Assembly (NCBI GenBank): GCA_013400115.1
Contig: VXBP01003489.1
Coordinates: 491,281-555,280, forward strand
Direction of reading: 5' to 3'
DNA: 64,000 bases
Source of the DNA: Rhinopomastus cyanomelas
Taxonomy: Eukaryota > Chordata > Aves > Bucerotiformes > Rhinopomastidae
Positions within the stretch are counted from its first letter, which is position 1. Each line of letters starts with the position of its first letter. This document shows, piece after piece, positions 34,191 to 45,490 of the stretch. A program made the position numbers and the translations under genes. Under the pieces are notes generated by a model. It had not been told where the DNA came from and did not search any database. It worked only from the letters and a program-made list of their open reading frames with translations.

Positions 34191-35076
34191 GCATACCTTT
34201 GTGCTTCTGGACAGCTCTCTGAGGTACCAGCACACACTCAGCAAGAAAACCAGTCAGGAAGCCAGGAGCAAAGTCCCTCACAGGATGCTCTCACACAGAA
34301 GGGCAGGTTTTCAAACGTGAAGTCCCCACGGCTGGAACCTGAAACGGAAAAAAAGAGACCACTCAGCACTCGCAGAGTTTTATTCTTCCAGAACTTGGAA
34401 TGGCCAGATCTGTAAATAAACAGCAAATTAACTCGGCAGTTACTGGCAGCAGTTAATCCTCATTTAAATGCAACACTCCAGCTGATTTGGGTGTTTATTG
34501 GATCTCTCTGCCAGCACAATCAAAACAAGAAACACCCTAAAAACCAGGAATTCTCTAAGCAGTGTCTGTTCCATCAGAAATGAACTGCCTGGGGCACCAC
34601 AAGGATAAGTCCTGGCAACCGTTTCTTCTGTCCAGGGACACACAAACTCATGGAGGGTTTCCAACCTCCTCATAGCAGATTCATGACCCAGAAGACCAAG
34701 AGGTCAGACACTCACTTTAAGTTCTTGGATTGACTATAAACTCCACAGGCATTAGCTCCAGGCAGCAAGAAACAGCAACAGCAGCAGGAAAACCCTGGCC
34801 TCTATCTCACTACGTGCACAGGATGAGATCTGTTACCTTTGCAATCTGGGTGAAGAGGTAATTTCCTTTGTTGTTCCTGGGTTTCTGCAGGGAAGACTGA
34901 CAATGGCAACCTGTAACTGTTCCCCTCCTGAAACTGTCAGAAGGAGCCACTGGGATCCAGCTGCTGCAGCTGGACACTTATCCTGCATCATTAACTTCCC
35001 TTCCTGCACAGCAGAGTGGAAGGAGAGCTGAAGGGTTGGTGGAGTGAAAACTTTCTGTGCCCACTGATGTCATTAA
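34191..35076. other. Upstream unique DNA
   Basis: No gene or recognised repeat. Confidence 0.45.
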
Positions 35077-35250
35077 ATCATCAGAGCTGGAAAAGACCTT
35101 CCAGATCATCAAGTCCAACCTCCTGTCCTGCAACCCCCAACCATTAGCCCATGTCCTGAAACACCCTGGCTGCCCAGTTGTTGAACCCCCCAGGGATGCT
35201 GCCTCCACCCTCTCCCTGGGCAGCCAAGGCCTCCCCACTCTTCCTGATGA
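35077..35250 (-). mobile_element. CR1 fragment
   Basis: AAATCATCAGAGCTGGAAAA, GATCATCAAGTCCAACC, CCAGGGATGCTGCCTCCACC and AAGGCCTCCCCACTCTTCCT. Same subfamily as 55833. Confidence 0.88.
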
Positions 35251-35334
35251 AGACTAACAACCATGCTCTCCACACCACTAATCTTCACACGTTCAGAGCA
35301 CTTGTAGGTGTTGGTTGAACATTTCAGTCCGTTA

Positions 35335-35404
35335 TCATAGAATCATTGGGGATTGGAAGGGATCTTGAAAGATCATCTAGTCCAATCCCCCTGCCAGAGC
35401 AGGG
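35335..35404 (-). mobile_element. CR1 3' tip
   Basis: TCATAGAATCATTGGGGATT, GGAAGGGATCTTGAAAG and CCCCCTGCCAGAGCAGG. Confidence 0.85.
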
Positions 35405-35627
35405 AATGTGCTAAAGGTATTTATCTGGAGCTCACAACAAGACTGTCTGTTGATTTGAGCTCTGTTGGGCAAGTTTGAGTTGGGATCAGCTGCCTGGATG
35501 CAGGACCTGCTCAAACCTCAACAGCCGATGGGCTTTCACGAGGTGTTAGTTATTAACTACACCAGCTGTTCTGTCAGGAGGCCCACACACAATAAAATCT
35601 GCATCAAAATCATCTAGGACAGGTCTT

Positions 35628-35752
35628 AGAACCCCAAACTGGGTTGGGCTGGATGGGAGCTCAGAGCTCTCCCAGTGCCAGCCCCCTGCCATAGACAGTG
35701 ACATCTCTCACCAGACCAGGTTGCCCATTGCCCCATCCAGCCTGAGCTCTGG
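35628..35752 (-). mobile_element. CR1 3' fragment, 'GACACCTCTCACC' type
   Basis: AACTGGGTTGGGCTGGATGG, CATAGACAGTGACATCTCTC and CCAGACCAGGTTGCCC. Confidence 0.83.
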
Positions 35753-36484
35753 TTGCTGAAGCAATAGGTGCAGAGCAGACCCATTTCTGTTTGTGTACTC
35801 TGGGCTTTATTTTTACCCACATCGACTCCAAGAATGAGACTTCTACATCCTGCAGGATCAAGAGCTACAGACACAGGGTAATTCAGTTCATGAGACTCTT
35901 CTAGGAGCCTTAAAATGGGCAGGACAGACCCCCATGGTAGGGGAGAAGAGCAAAGAAGTGAGAATTATCAGTAGCTACTCCAGCACTACACCAGTGGAAA
36001 TCCAAACCACATAAAATCCTAAAGAGAGCAGAAAAATGGACATAAAGCCATTTAAATAGCAAAACAGCCAGAAAAGGGAGGCAAAGTACCAGCAGTGCTC
36101 ATCCCTGTTATCTACGTGGTTGTCAGAGGAAATGCTCTGTTATTCTGGATTGGTGGGTAATTGTCTGCACAATTCCATCCTCCAGGACTTAAACTGCACT
36201 GAGGCACAAAGCCTGGCTTGTGCTGCAATCTCTTGTAGCTGGAAAATACCATCCCCTTTAGCATTCTGCTGCATGTGGTCACTCTGAGCAAAACCATGCC
36301 ATCAGGAAGGCCAAGGACTGCCCCTCATGGACCCTGAAACAGCCACTTAGCAGAAACCACAAGCACAACTAAAAGTCATTTATTTCATTTGAAACTTACC
36401 CCACGTTGCCACGTCACCTACAGGGCTGACACTGGATTGAAGTGGGTGCAGGTCCTGCTAACCAGGAAATTTCCTCCATCTCTT
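35753..36484. other. Upstream unique DNA
   Basis: No gene or recognised repeat. Confidence 0.45.
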
Positions 36485-36572
36485 CACAGAGTCACAGAAC
36501 ATCAGGGATTGGGAAGGACCTTGAAGGATCATCCAGTCCAATCCACCTGCCAGAGCAGGATCACCTAGACCA
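36485..36572 (-). mobile_element. CR1 3' tip abutting a minisatellite
   Basis: CACAGAGTCACAGAACATCA, GGGATTGGGAAGGACC and CAGAGCAGGATCACCTAGAC. It ends where the 33-bp array begins. Confidence 0.88.
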
Positions 36573-36873
36573 TCTTGTTCCCTCTAAGCAGGAGAGCTCC
36601 CCATCTCTTGTTCCCTCTAAGCAGGAGAGCTCCCCATCTCTTGTTCCCTCTAAGCAGGAGAGCTCCCCATCTCTTGTCCCCTCTAAGCAGGAGAGCTCCC
36701 CATCTCTTGTCCCCTCTAAGCAGGAGAGCTCCCCATCTCTTGTCCCCTCTAAGCAGGAGAGCTCCCCATCTCTTGTTTCCTCTAGCAGGAAAGCTCCCCA
36801 TCTCTTGTCCCCTCTAAGCAGGAGAGCTCCCCATCTCTTGTTCCCTCTAGCAGGAAAGCTCCCCTCCTCTTAT
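36573..36873 (+). repeat. 33-bp minisatellite, about nine copies
   Basis: The unit TCTTGTTCCCTCTAAGCAGG plus AGAGCTCCCCATC starts at 36573, 36606, 36639, 36672, 36705 and 36738, followed by variant copies with TCTAGCAGGAAAG. TTC and CCC variants form blocks. The length is a multiple of three and the unit is stop-free in two frames, which creates repetitive open frames on both strands with no coding support. Confidence 0.96.
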
Positions 36874-37760
36874 TTGCCTCTAACCTGCCTTCCTTTCATG
36901 GCAACGTCTGCATTTTCTCACTTCAAAAGACAAACAAGTCAATGCAAGCATGGCTGGAAGGCTCCGATGATTACGGGATAATTCGTGTTTGCAAGACCAC
37001 ACAAAATCAATCGCAATTGTTTAGGAACCAGACAACATTCGATGGTGGTGGAGAGGTGTTTGCTGGGCTTTTGCAGCATCACCTTTTTTTAAATCCCCAT
37101 GACAATAAAGGGTAACTTGAGAAACCCCTTAGGAACTGTTTTAGGAACGTACGCGCGCTCCTACCCACGTTGGGAATGGAAGGAGCTGCCTGCCTCTGCT
37201 GCAGATGAAACATGGACAACGCGTAAAAACCAACCATACAGAGCCAACCCCTCCTGAGAATCAGAGAAAAGACTGATTGGTTCAGGAAGTCAATTGAATT
37301 CTGTGTTATGAGAGATTAAATACAGAATTAGTCAATTAACTTCAGATTCATTATGCCACTCAGGTAAACATGATGACCATCATCTTGGCTGGCATGAGAC
37401 ACTGAGTCATGAGCTATTGAATCAACTGCTTCTCACCCTGACAACACAACCTCATTAGCAACCTCAAAATCCCAAATCATTTCCCTTCCCACGCAGAACA
37501 AACATCTCCCAGTGGCTGGAAGCACCTGATGCCCAGTTTCTGCTCTGTCCTGCAGACAGCACTGCATTTCTTCAAAGAGGTCTTCATTGCTAGGGAGGGG
37601 TGAGGGGAAAACCAAGTGCTTCAACATCCAAGTTTTAGTTGCAGCAGTGGGAATTTTCAGTTTTGGTCTCTGCTGGAAACAAGAAATGTGGAAAGCAAAG
37701 CAGGTTGGACCTCAAGGAGAGAGGTGGAACTGTTTGGCCTCAGGAAAAGAAAGCTCAAGA
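36874..37760. other. Upstream unique DNA
   Basis: No gene or recognised repeat. Confidence 0.45.
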
Positions 37761-38102
37761 GAATCACAGAATCACTGAGTAGAAAGGGACCTTCAAAGGA
37801 CATCCAGTCCAACCCCCAGACACCCAGCAGAGCCAGCACTCACCAGAGCAGGTTGCCCAGAGCCCCATACAACGTGACCTTGAACAGCTCCAGGGATGGG
37901 GCCTCCAGCACTAACCTGGGCAGCCAGTTCCAGGGATCCCCCACCCTCAGATTCCAGCCTGTCCAGCCTCAGTCTGCCCTTTTCCAGTTTCAAACCAGGA
38001 CTCCCCATCCTATTGTTCCCTGCCCTTGCGAACAGCCTTCCCCAGCTGCCCTGTAGGGCTCCTTCAGGTGCTGGAAGGTCACTAGACAGTTCCCCTGAAA
38101 CC
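37761..38102 (-). mobile_element. CR1 fragment, 'CAGCACTCACCAGAGCAGG' type
   Basis: GAATCACAGAATCACTGAGT, CAGAGCCAGCACTCACC, CCACCCTCAGATTCCAGCC and GAACAGCCTTCCCCAGCTGC. Confidence 0.91.
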
Positions 38103-38847
38103 TTCGTATTTGTGTGTCCAAGTCCCTGGTGAGAAGGAGTAAAAGTGACAGAACCAGGTCCTCGTGCTGCTCAGAGACAGGAGAGGAGGCAGCAGGCAAA
38201 GCTGGAGCTTGGGAAGCTGCATTTAAACATCATAAAACACTTGAGACTGTGAGGGTGCTCAAACACTGCAAGGAGTTTCAGAGGCTCCATTTTTGGAATC
38301 AAGAACTCAAGGACACAGCAACCAGGACTATAGCTGATCCTGCTCTGAGTGGGCACCTTGGTCGGGGAGGTCTTAGGAGACCCTTTCCAGTCACAGCCAG
38401 TCTCCTTTGCAAAGGATCCAAACCACAGCTCTGTAGGTTGGGTAACCCAGTCCATCACACAAATCATAGAGGTAACAAAAGAACTTTAAGGTGCCCGAGG
38501 AAGAGGAAAAGAAGAAAGTTCTCCAGTAATGTATCTTGGTTTAATTATTTATGGTGACGCTTGACGGTCTCATTACTGGGTCATAGATGACCTCTGGGCA
38601 ATGTCTTCATCCTCGAGATTAATAAATTCTTGTGACATACATAACTTTGGCAGTTACTCCTCCTTTAGTTCCACAGAAAGGGGTGTTTGGATTTTTTTGG
38701 TTTACTTTAACACTAGCAAATGTCCTTTGGAAACAGACAGCATCATTGTCCTCGAGAGGCCAGTTATTCATTTCTTCAGCCATTTCTTTTTTATCCTATT
38801 TTCTGTTTCATAAGCATAGGGCAAGTTGTGGGGGGCTGTCTACTGGA
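38103..38847. other. Upstream unique DNA
   Basis: No gene. A 147-codon plus frame at 38114-38557 starts in the CR1 edge and shows no domain. Confidence 0.45.
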
Positions 38848-38971
38848 CTCACAGAATCACTGAGGCTGGAAAGAAAAGCCCTCTGAGCTCGTCCAGCCCA
38901 GGACCTAACAGCACCCCAGCGGCCAGACCAGGGCACTAAGAGCCACAGGCAGGCTGTCCTAAAACACCTCC
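38848..38971 (-). mobile_element. CR1 3' fragment, first of a same-strand pair
   Basis: CTCACAGAATCACTGAGGCT, GCTCGTCCAGCCCAGG and ACACCTCC, a divergent older type cut 4 bases before the next element. Confidence 0.78.
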
Positions 38972-38975
38972 TAGA

Positions 38976-39247
38976 TCACACAATCACAGAACATTAGGGA
39001 CTGGAAGGGACCTAGAAAGATCCTCCAGTCCAATCCCCCTGACACAGCACCATCACCTAGGCCAAGTCACACTGAAAACCCACCTGGATGTGTTCCTATG
39101 TCTCCAGAGAAGGAGACTCCACAACCCCCCTGGGCAGCCTGTTCCAGTGCTCTGTCACCCTCACTGGGAAGAAGTTCCTTCTCAGATTGATGTGGAACCT
39201 CCTCTGTTCCAGCTCACACCCCTTGCCCCTTGTCCTGTCACTGGATA
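38976..39247 (-). mobile_element. CR1 fragment, second of a same-strand pair
   Basis: TCACACAATCACAGAACATT, GGGACTGGAAGGGACCTAG, GAGAAGGAGACTCCAC and GTTCCTTCTCAGATTGATG. Its tail lies directly against the older copy. Confidence 0.92.
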
Positions 39248-39351
39248 TATTGGTACAACAGATATGCAGGTAAAGAACAGAAGAATAAACTACTTCTCTA
39301 AATAACTGTCAGTTTGGAATTGAACCTACAGTGAGACCTTTCAGCTTCTGA

Positions 39352-39671
39352 AAGGGGTTGTCAGAAGGCTAGAGAAGACTGTTTCCAAGGTCAGGGTATG
39401 ATAGGGTGAGGGATCACACTTTGAAGGTGGAAAAGGGCAGAGGGAGGCTGTAAAAGAGGAACAAGGTCTGGAATCTGAGGGTGGAGGATCCCTGGAACAG
39501 GCTGCCCAGAGACAGGGCGGAACGGCTCCAGGGATGGGGCCTCAAGGTCAGGCTGGCTGGGGCTGTGGGCAACCTGGTCTGGTGAGTGCTGGCCCTGCTT
39601 GCTGTCAGGGGGTTGGACTGGCTGCCCTTTGGAGGTCCCTTCCATCCCAATGCAGTCTGTGATTCTGTGAG
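39352..39671 (+). mobile_element. CR1 fragment, plus strand
   Basis: GAGGGTGGAGGATCCCTGG, GCTCCAGGGATGGGGCCTC, AGTGCTGGCCCTGCTTGC and TTGGACTGGCTGCCC, ending with the octamer-like GTGATTCTGTGAG. Oriented opposite to its neighbours. Confidence 0.92.
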
Positions 39672-39696
39672 AGTTTCTTTGTGTTCTGATTTTAAT

Positions 39697-39762
39697 CAGA
39701 ACAGGTTGGAAGGGAGGTCCACAAGTCGTCTAGCCCATCCCCTCTGCAACAAGCAGGGAATG
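39697..39762 (-). mobile_element. CR1 3' tip
   Basis: TCAGAACAGGTTGGAAGGGA, then GTCGTCTAGCCCATCCCC and AACAAGCAGGGA. Confidence 0.7.
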
Positions 39763-41580
39763 CTTGTGCCTGCTCTGTTTCTCAACCCCAAAAGCCCATC
39801 ATTTGGGGTTAAATTCCAAGGGAGCACGAGATTGGTTCAAAGTTATGCTCAGCAACAACTGTCTTGAGAGGGATGGGAGGTGCAAAGCAAGAATTCCCTG
39901 GAGGAAATGATGTGACCCCTAAGTACTTGAGTCAACGCTCATGTAGGACCACAAACACCCTAAAAACGCTGACCTGGACCCATCTCTAAAGAGGAAAAAG
40001 AGGAACAAGTAGGAAATGAAGCCGGGAAAAACACGTCGGGGAAAACAGCCGAGAGTGTGGGATGAACCTGAAAATTTGGGTTCTATTTCTGGCAACGTCT
40101 TGACAAGTTCCCTCCCCTGTCTGTTCTCACCTTTCCTCCTACAGGACAAGGCTCTTCGCTTGCAACTGGTTCAAAATGATTTACGTTGTGGTGGCATCTG
40201 AGAGTGTAAATCCCAGACTGACTACAGACAACCTCAAGAGACGCTCCCTGCGCAAGAAGAAAGTGGCCCAAGCCACCAATGGTCTCGGCTGGCCTCTGCT
40301 TTGCCAGTAAAGTCCTGAAATTTAAGCAAAGGCAAGGCAGTACCACGCTGAGAAAGGTTTAACATGACTTTTCTCAGCAGTCCTGGCTCAAGATGTGTTT
40401 GTTCATCAGGGAGCTCAATTCAGAATCACACCAGACACTGACAAGCTCTTCCGCGGCGAACAAAATCAAGCAAATCGTGTTTTCTCATGTTTATAAAAAG
40501 TTCTATCTACCAAGAGTAAAATGACTTCTGAAAAGGCTGCTTTGGTCTCTATTATTTAGATGTAAATTACTGGTGCCCCAAAAAACCCTGCAGGGCACCA
40601 GAAAATATCTGCTGTTAACATTTATTTACCCGAGAGGTTGGAAGTGCTGCTCACAACTGTGTTGGGTTTTACAGGTTTTTAATGAAATCAGATACAGAAC
40701 CTTGTCTTTTTGCTCAGCATCTAGGCAAGACACTCAAACTGCTCCTCAGGAGCTGCTTTGGTCTGTCCTATACCTAGTGCTACAGACACAGGAGGAATTT
40801 TTCTGGGGACTCAGGTCTTTTTCTTTCCTTTGAGGGGTGTGGGGTGAGCTCTGCCCTGTTCACGCACCAGACCAAACCCCAATGACTAAACCAAATCAGT
40901 TGTTGTCTAAACAACTAAAATGAGAGGCAAAACTTGAAAAGGGAAAGGAGAAAGACTGAGAAACAGCAGAGCTCCTTGTGACCCCACACACAGAAGACTG
41001 GTGTTCATGTCCAACCTCTGCCCAAGGTAAATATGTGAGGGTAGGCTTCAAAGCATCACTCAGTTCTAGGCTTCCCAGCTCCAAGCATCCCACCTAGCTC
41101 TTCAAATGACTCTACACAGTCTCTGAGGGTTGAGGAAGAAGGGCAAGTTCAACTAACAATCAGTTGGGTGAGATAGGAAATGCCCCAGGGTCTGGAGCTC
41201 TGGAGAAGTGGAACACCCCGGCGGCGACCTGTCCGTGTTATCTCCAAACAGTATCACAAATCTTTGCTTTGGGTCTTTCATTTTCTAGCAGTAATGACAA
41301 AGAATCTCTTTTGATCTTGCAAACCCCAGAACGCCAAGGCTGCGCCTCGCATCACGGTTCCATTAAAACACACTGGTTCCTAGAGGATTAATAACAAGCA
41401 GAGCTCATTGAAGAGCTTCGTCATCTGCAAGAGGGAGATCTGCAGAGATGGTTGTCTGGATTCCAACCTCATCACAGACTACAAGCCCTTCGTTTTTTTC
41501 AGGCTTAACTACATCAAACAGGGATATTTACCCTTCCAATCCCTAATAATCCTATGATCCACATTCCAAATGGGTCTTTT
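39763..41580. other. Upstream unique DNA
   Basis: 1.8 kb without a recognised element or gene. Confidence 0.45.
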
Positions 41581-42056
41581 TTGGGGTGCTGGTGGACAAA
41601 AGCTGGACAGGAGTCCCCAATGTGCAACTGGAGCCCAGAAGGTCAACAGCATCCTGGGCTGGATCAGAAGTGTGGTCAGAGACTGAGAGAAGAGATTCTG
41701 CCCCTGTGCACTGCTCTGGTGAGAACTCGCCTGGAGACTTGCATTCAGCTCTGGAGCCCCCAGCACAAGGAGGACCTGGAACTGTCAAAGTGAGTCCAGA
41801 GGAGGCCATGAAGATGACCTTGAAGGTCTTTTCCAGCCTTGATGATTTACATGATTCTATTTAGGACAGTGATTGCTCCATCCCCATCAGTGGGGACAAG
41901 CAGGAAAACATGTCCTTGCTGGGCGAGTTTAAAAGTCACTTAGATGTGGTGTTGGGGGATCTGGTTTAGGGGCACCCTCGCAGAGTAGGGCTGATGGTTG
42001 GACTTGATGATCCTGGGGGTCTTTTCCAACCTGAATATTTCTATGAGTCTATGAGA
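41581..42056 (+). mobile_element. CR1 fragment with ORF2 C-terminal remnant, plus strand
   Basis: The plus frame shows ALVRTRLETCIQLWSPQHKE, the counterpart of the VRPHLEYCVQFWAPQ box, preceded by a 'LG.IRS' remnant. The 3' part has GATGGTTGGACTTGATGATC and TTCCAACCTGAATATTTCTA. A deletion removes the middle of the ORF2 end. Confidence 0.85.
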
Positions 42057-42913
42057 TCGGAATCGCAGCCGTTTTTATCCCACCCTCACCTCTGCCCGTT
42101 CCCGCTGCTTAGCCGGGGTGTTCTCTGCGCACCCCCAGGCTGGACAGCTGAAGGGCTCATTTACATGCCTGTAGCAGCTGTAGTGGAATTAATATTGGTC
42201 TCATTATCTGAGCTTAGGAGGTACAAGCCACTGCTCTTGCGATGCATACTGATGCAATAAAGAGAGGGGAAGGAGGGAGAGTGAGCTGCGAGTTGGCTGC
42301 CTTCATGAGGAACGACATGGCCAAGGCTTGAGGAAATCCTAGAAAGGAGAGAGTTAATCTGGAGTCAAACCCTGAAAGCTAATAGCACCTAATGCAATTT
42401 ATTAAAAGAAATCTGTCCAAGTCCGCAGCTCTGCCACAGTGGTTTTAATTAAAAGGTGGAAGAGAAGTGAAATCATTTATCCAAATCACCCTTCCTCAAG
42501 TTAGGGCCCAGTTTTGAAAGCTCCATTTCCATACATCTGCACCATGGGCATTAGCAACTCCAAGATTTAAAAATTCAAGAGACTATTAAAACAAGATTGA
42601 TCGGTGGCCGCTGTTTAATGAGGCGGTAGGATTCATTTAGGTCAGCTTTTTCAAACTTTTGTCCTACAATTACACAGGGAAAAAAAATCACTGTCTTGGG
42701 GCAGGGGGGTGTTAATATCCAGTGAGCAGTCTGAGCATTAAGAAAACCACTAAATATCATGGAACCTCTCCAACATCACAAGTTGGCAGCAGTCAGCTAC
42801 CAAAAGAGAGAGGGAAGGGAATGGGAGGTTTGAGAGGTTTCAGTACCAAGACCATGATGCTCTAACTCCTTTGCACATCATCTGCTGGGGTTGCACACCA
42901 AAAGTTTGACTCA
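42057..42913. other. Upstream unique DNA with AT-rich candidate element
   Basis: 42155-42290 holds GCTCATTTACATGCCTG, GGAATTAATATTGG and GATGCATACTGATGCAATAA in repeat-free sequence, resembling developmental noncoding elements. No gene. Confidence 0.4.
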
Positions 42914-43110
42914 TCACACAATCCCAGATATCAAACCTCAATAGGCTGGAAAAGACCTCTAAGATCATCCAGACCAAGGCACTAAAAGCCACAACCAGGC
43001 TGGCCTTCAACACCTCTAGGGATGGAGACTCCACCACTGCCCTGAGCAGCCCATTCCAGGCTCTGATGACCCTTTCCATGAGGAAAGGCTTCCTAATACC
43101 CAACCTAACC
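42914..43110 (-). mobile_element. CR1 fragment
   Basis: CATCACACAATCCCAGATAT, AGGCTGGAAAAGACCTC, CCTTCAACACCTCTAGGGAT and GAGCAGCCCATTCCAGG, ending CCCAACCTAAC. Confidence 0.88.
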
Positions 43111-43127
43111 GTCCATTACATGTGTCC

Positions 43128-43190
43128 TCCAATCCCTTCAGCTGCTTCTCCAATCCCTTCAGCTGCTTCTCCAATCCCTTCAGCTGCTTG
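43128..43190 (+). repeat. 21-bp tandem triplication
   Basis: TCCAATCCCTTCAGCTGCTT plus C at 43128, 43149 and 43170, identical in the first 20 bases each time. It starts 17 bases beyond the 5' break of a CR1. Confidence 0.95.
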
Positions 43191-45072
43191 GAGAGCATTA
43201 CACCCAATGTGGTTTTCAAGACACTAAATTCCATGAGATTCAGAAGGATAAACACCTCCCAGTGAAACTCAGAATTTACAAGGCAGTTCCAACTCCAGAA
43301 ATACATAATAATATATAAAAATCATCTTGCAACAGGAGGAGCAGCACCAGTCAATGCACTGAAAGTAGCTGAAAGGCACCAAAAGGCAAAATAGAACCAT
43401 TAATTTTCTTTTAAATCTGTTTGTTTCCTTCTGTCCTGAGCAACATCCTGCCCAGGTTTGCTCCTGCCTGTTGAACAGTTCAGGTAATTCATACAGGTAG
43501 GGGCTACCACACCTCTGGCCAGCACTGGAGTCTAGTGGTCCTTCAATTCAGGGGGTTCCTCCAAGTCTGTCTCCACCAAACGTTCTCTGCAGCCATCCAC
43601 CCTCGTGCACAGACAAGAAATCCAGGGCAGTAACTCTGCCTCTTATAACGTAGCTACACTTGCTCCTCATTTTTAATTCATCTTTCTCCTCTGACTGTAG
43701 AAGACAATCCTTCTTCAGAGCCCATGAAAAATTCACGAGATGTAGAAAGGAGAGACTGAAAGGAACCCAGTCAAGAATGATTAGACAAAACCAGGATTTA
43801 GTCCAGGATTTAGGATGTCACTGCATAGGTCTGCGCCTGCTAAGTCAGGGAAGAATAAATCACTCCAAAGAAAAGACTTCTGAGAGCAGATTTGCAGCTT
43901 CGAGGGGAGGTTAGGGCAGCTTGTTGTCCATTTGTAGGGGGAACCTTGCTGAAATGGATGTACTGAACGACAACAAATCAACCCCACCGCCTCTCCCTCA
44001 CAGACACTCCGCTGTGTCAGACAAGTGTTTTTCCACAGCGTGCAGCCTGTGTCTGAGTTAGTGGTCAGCAGACCCAGCAGAGATCTCATGGTGCTACTTA
44101 GCTGCAAGCAAGTGGGATTCCCTGAGGCTGCTCATGAGCTTAATGCTAAGAAAGCTTGGGGTTTGGGGTTAAGCCTGTCCCAAAAATCCTTTCAAAAAGT
44201 CTTGCAGTTAATGAACATCGACAATCCTGACTTTGTCACCAGAAGGCTCCAAGATCTTGTTGAATGACTAAATTACTCCCAGAAGAAATAACTGCCATCA
44301 ATTCAAGATTAACTGATTTCAGGAGAATTCAAGATATTACAGATTCGATCAACCAAGATGAAGGAGCCCAGAAAGATTCCTACTCATGTCATCAGACATT
44401 CAATTAGATGAATCCTCAAGTACTCAGACTAAATATTAGAGGTCCTTGAGTTTCTTCTGCTGTCCCTTATCTGTTACTAGAAAATATGCAATGCACCACA
44501 CAAACATTCATGAACTGTCTGTGCTGAGAGGGGAAAACCTCACTCAGGCTGAGGACACGGCAGTTAATATCTGCAGACACCATCTGCCACCAGGTTCTCT
44601 TAATAAATCCATCTGCTGTTAATTTTTTCATCCCCAGACCTGCCTGGCCAAGTCAGATAAACAGAGAAACCAGAGGCTGAAAAGATCAAGGGACAGCATT
44701 TACTGTCTTTTGGGGTATTTCCCATACCCATCCATCCATCCCCATCCATCCATCCATCCCCATCCATCCACTCACTTTCCTTCCTTTGGGGAAAGCTAAG
44801 ATCACCAGTTTTCCAAACATCTGGATCACATGTGGCAGCAGCAGCAGGGATCAAACAAGCTGCATAAAATGATAAAATATTTCTTTACCCACAGTTGAGA
44901 TGAAGTGCCTGTGGTGAGCTGGATGACACTGCCAGTGATGCTACACTGAGGAGGATTTAGTTGGTTCTTGAGTAGAGAAAATGATGAGGAGAGACATCAG
45001 GTAAAAAGAGGCAGAGTGGGAATCAAGGATGTGAAGGAGGAAAAGAAATTACCAATGTATGGTTTTCTATCA
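43191..45072. other. Upstream unique DNA
   Basis: No gene. The CCAT repeat at 44726-44772 is listed separately. Confidence 0.45.
44726..44772 (+). repeat. (CCAT)n simple repeat, interrupted
   Basis: CATCCATCCATCC blocks separated by CCC interruptions, about 11 tetramers. Confidence 0.93.
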
Positions 45073-45490
45073 AAGAATATTCCTGGTTGGAAAGGACTTC
45101 CTATATCACCAAGTCCAGCCACACACACACAACAAAAACAACAGAACTCAAACCCTGCTCAGACACCAGTGCTGAACACACTCAATGCAACATACACCCC
45201 CTGCAATCTCTGCCACTGCAGCAGCTCCTGAGGCACCATGGCTAGATGTTTCTTAAACACCTCCAAGGATGGTGCCTTCACCATCTCTCTGGGCAGCCTG
45301 TTCCAGTGCCTGACGACACTCTTCTTCCTGAGATCCCATCTAAATCTTCCCTGCTGGAACTTGAGGTTGTTGTCATCATTCACTTGGGAGAAGAGGCAAA
45401 TACCCTCCTCCTTTCAGGTAGTTGTGGAGGACAACCAGGTCTCTCCTCAGCCTCTTCTTCTCCAAACTAAAGATGCCCAGCCTGGTCCTT
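45073..45490 (-). mobile_element. CR1 fragment with CA-rich insertion
   Basis: GAATATTCCTGGTTGGAAAG, TCACCAAGTCCAGCC, then a CACACACACA tract, then TTAAACACCTCCAAGGATGG, CTGTTCCAGTGCCTGACGAC and CAGGTAGTTGTGGAGGACAA. A frameshifted ORF2 C-terminus is on the minus strand. Confidence 0.9.

Noticed and set aside
36565..36981. Repetitive proteins on both strands from the 33-bp array
   Set aside because: A stop-free unit whose length is a multiple of three gives open frames automatically; there is no start context, splice signal or family support.
41509..41864. Possible endogenous retrovirus pol remnant
   Set aside because: The ALVRTRLETCIQLWSPQHKE stretch matches the CR1 ORF2 C-terminal box, and a CR1 3' end follows on the same strand.
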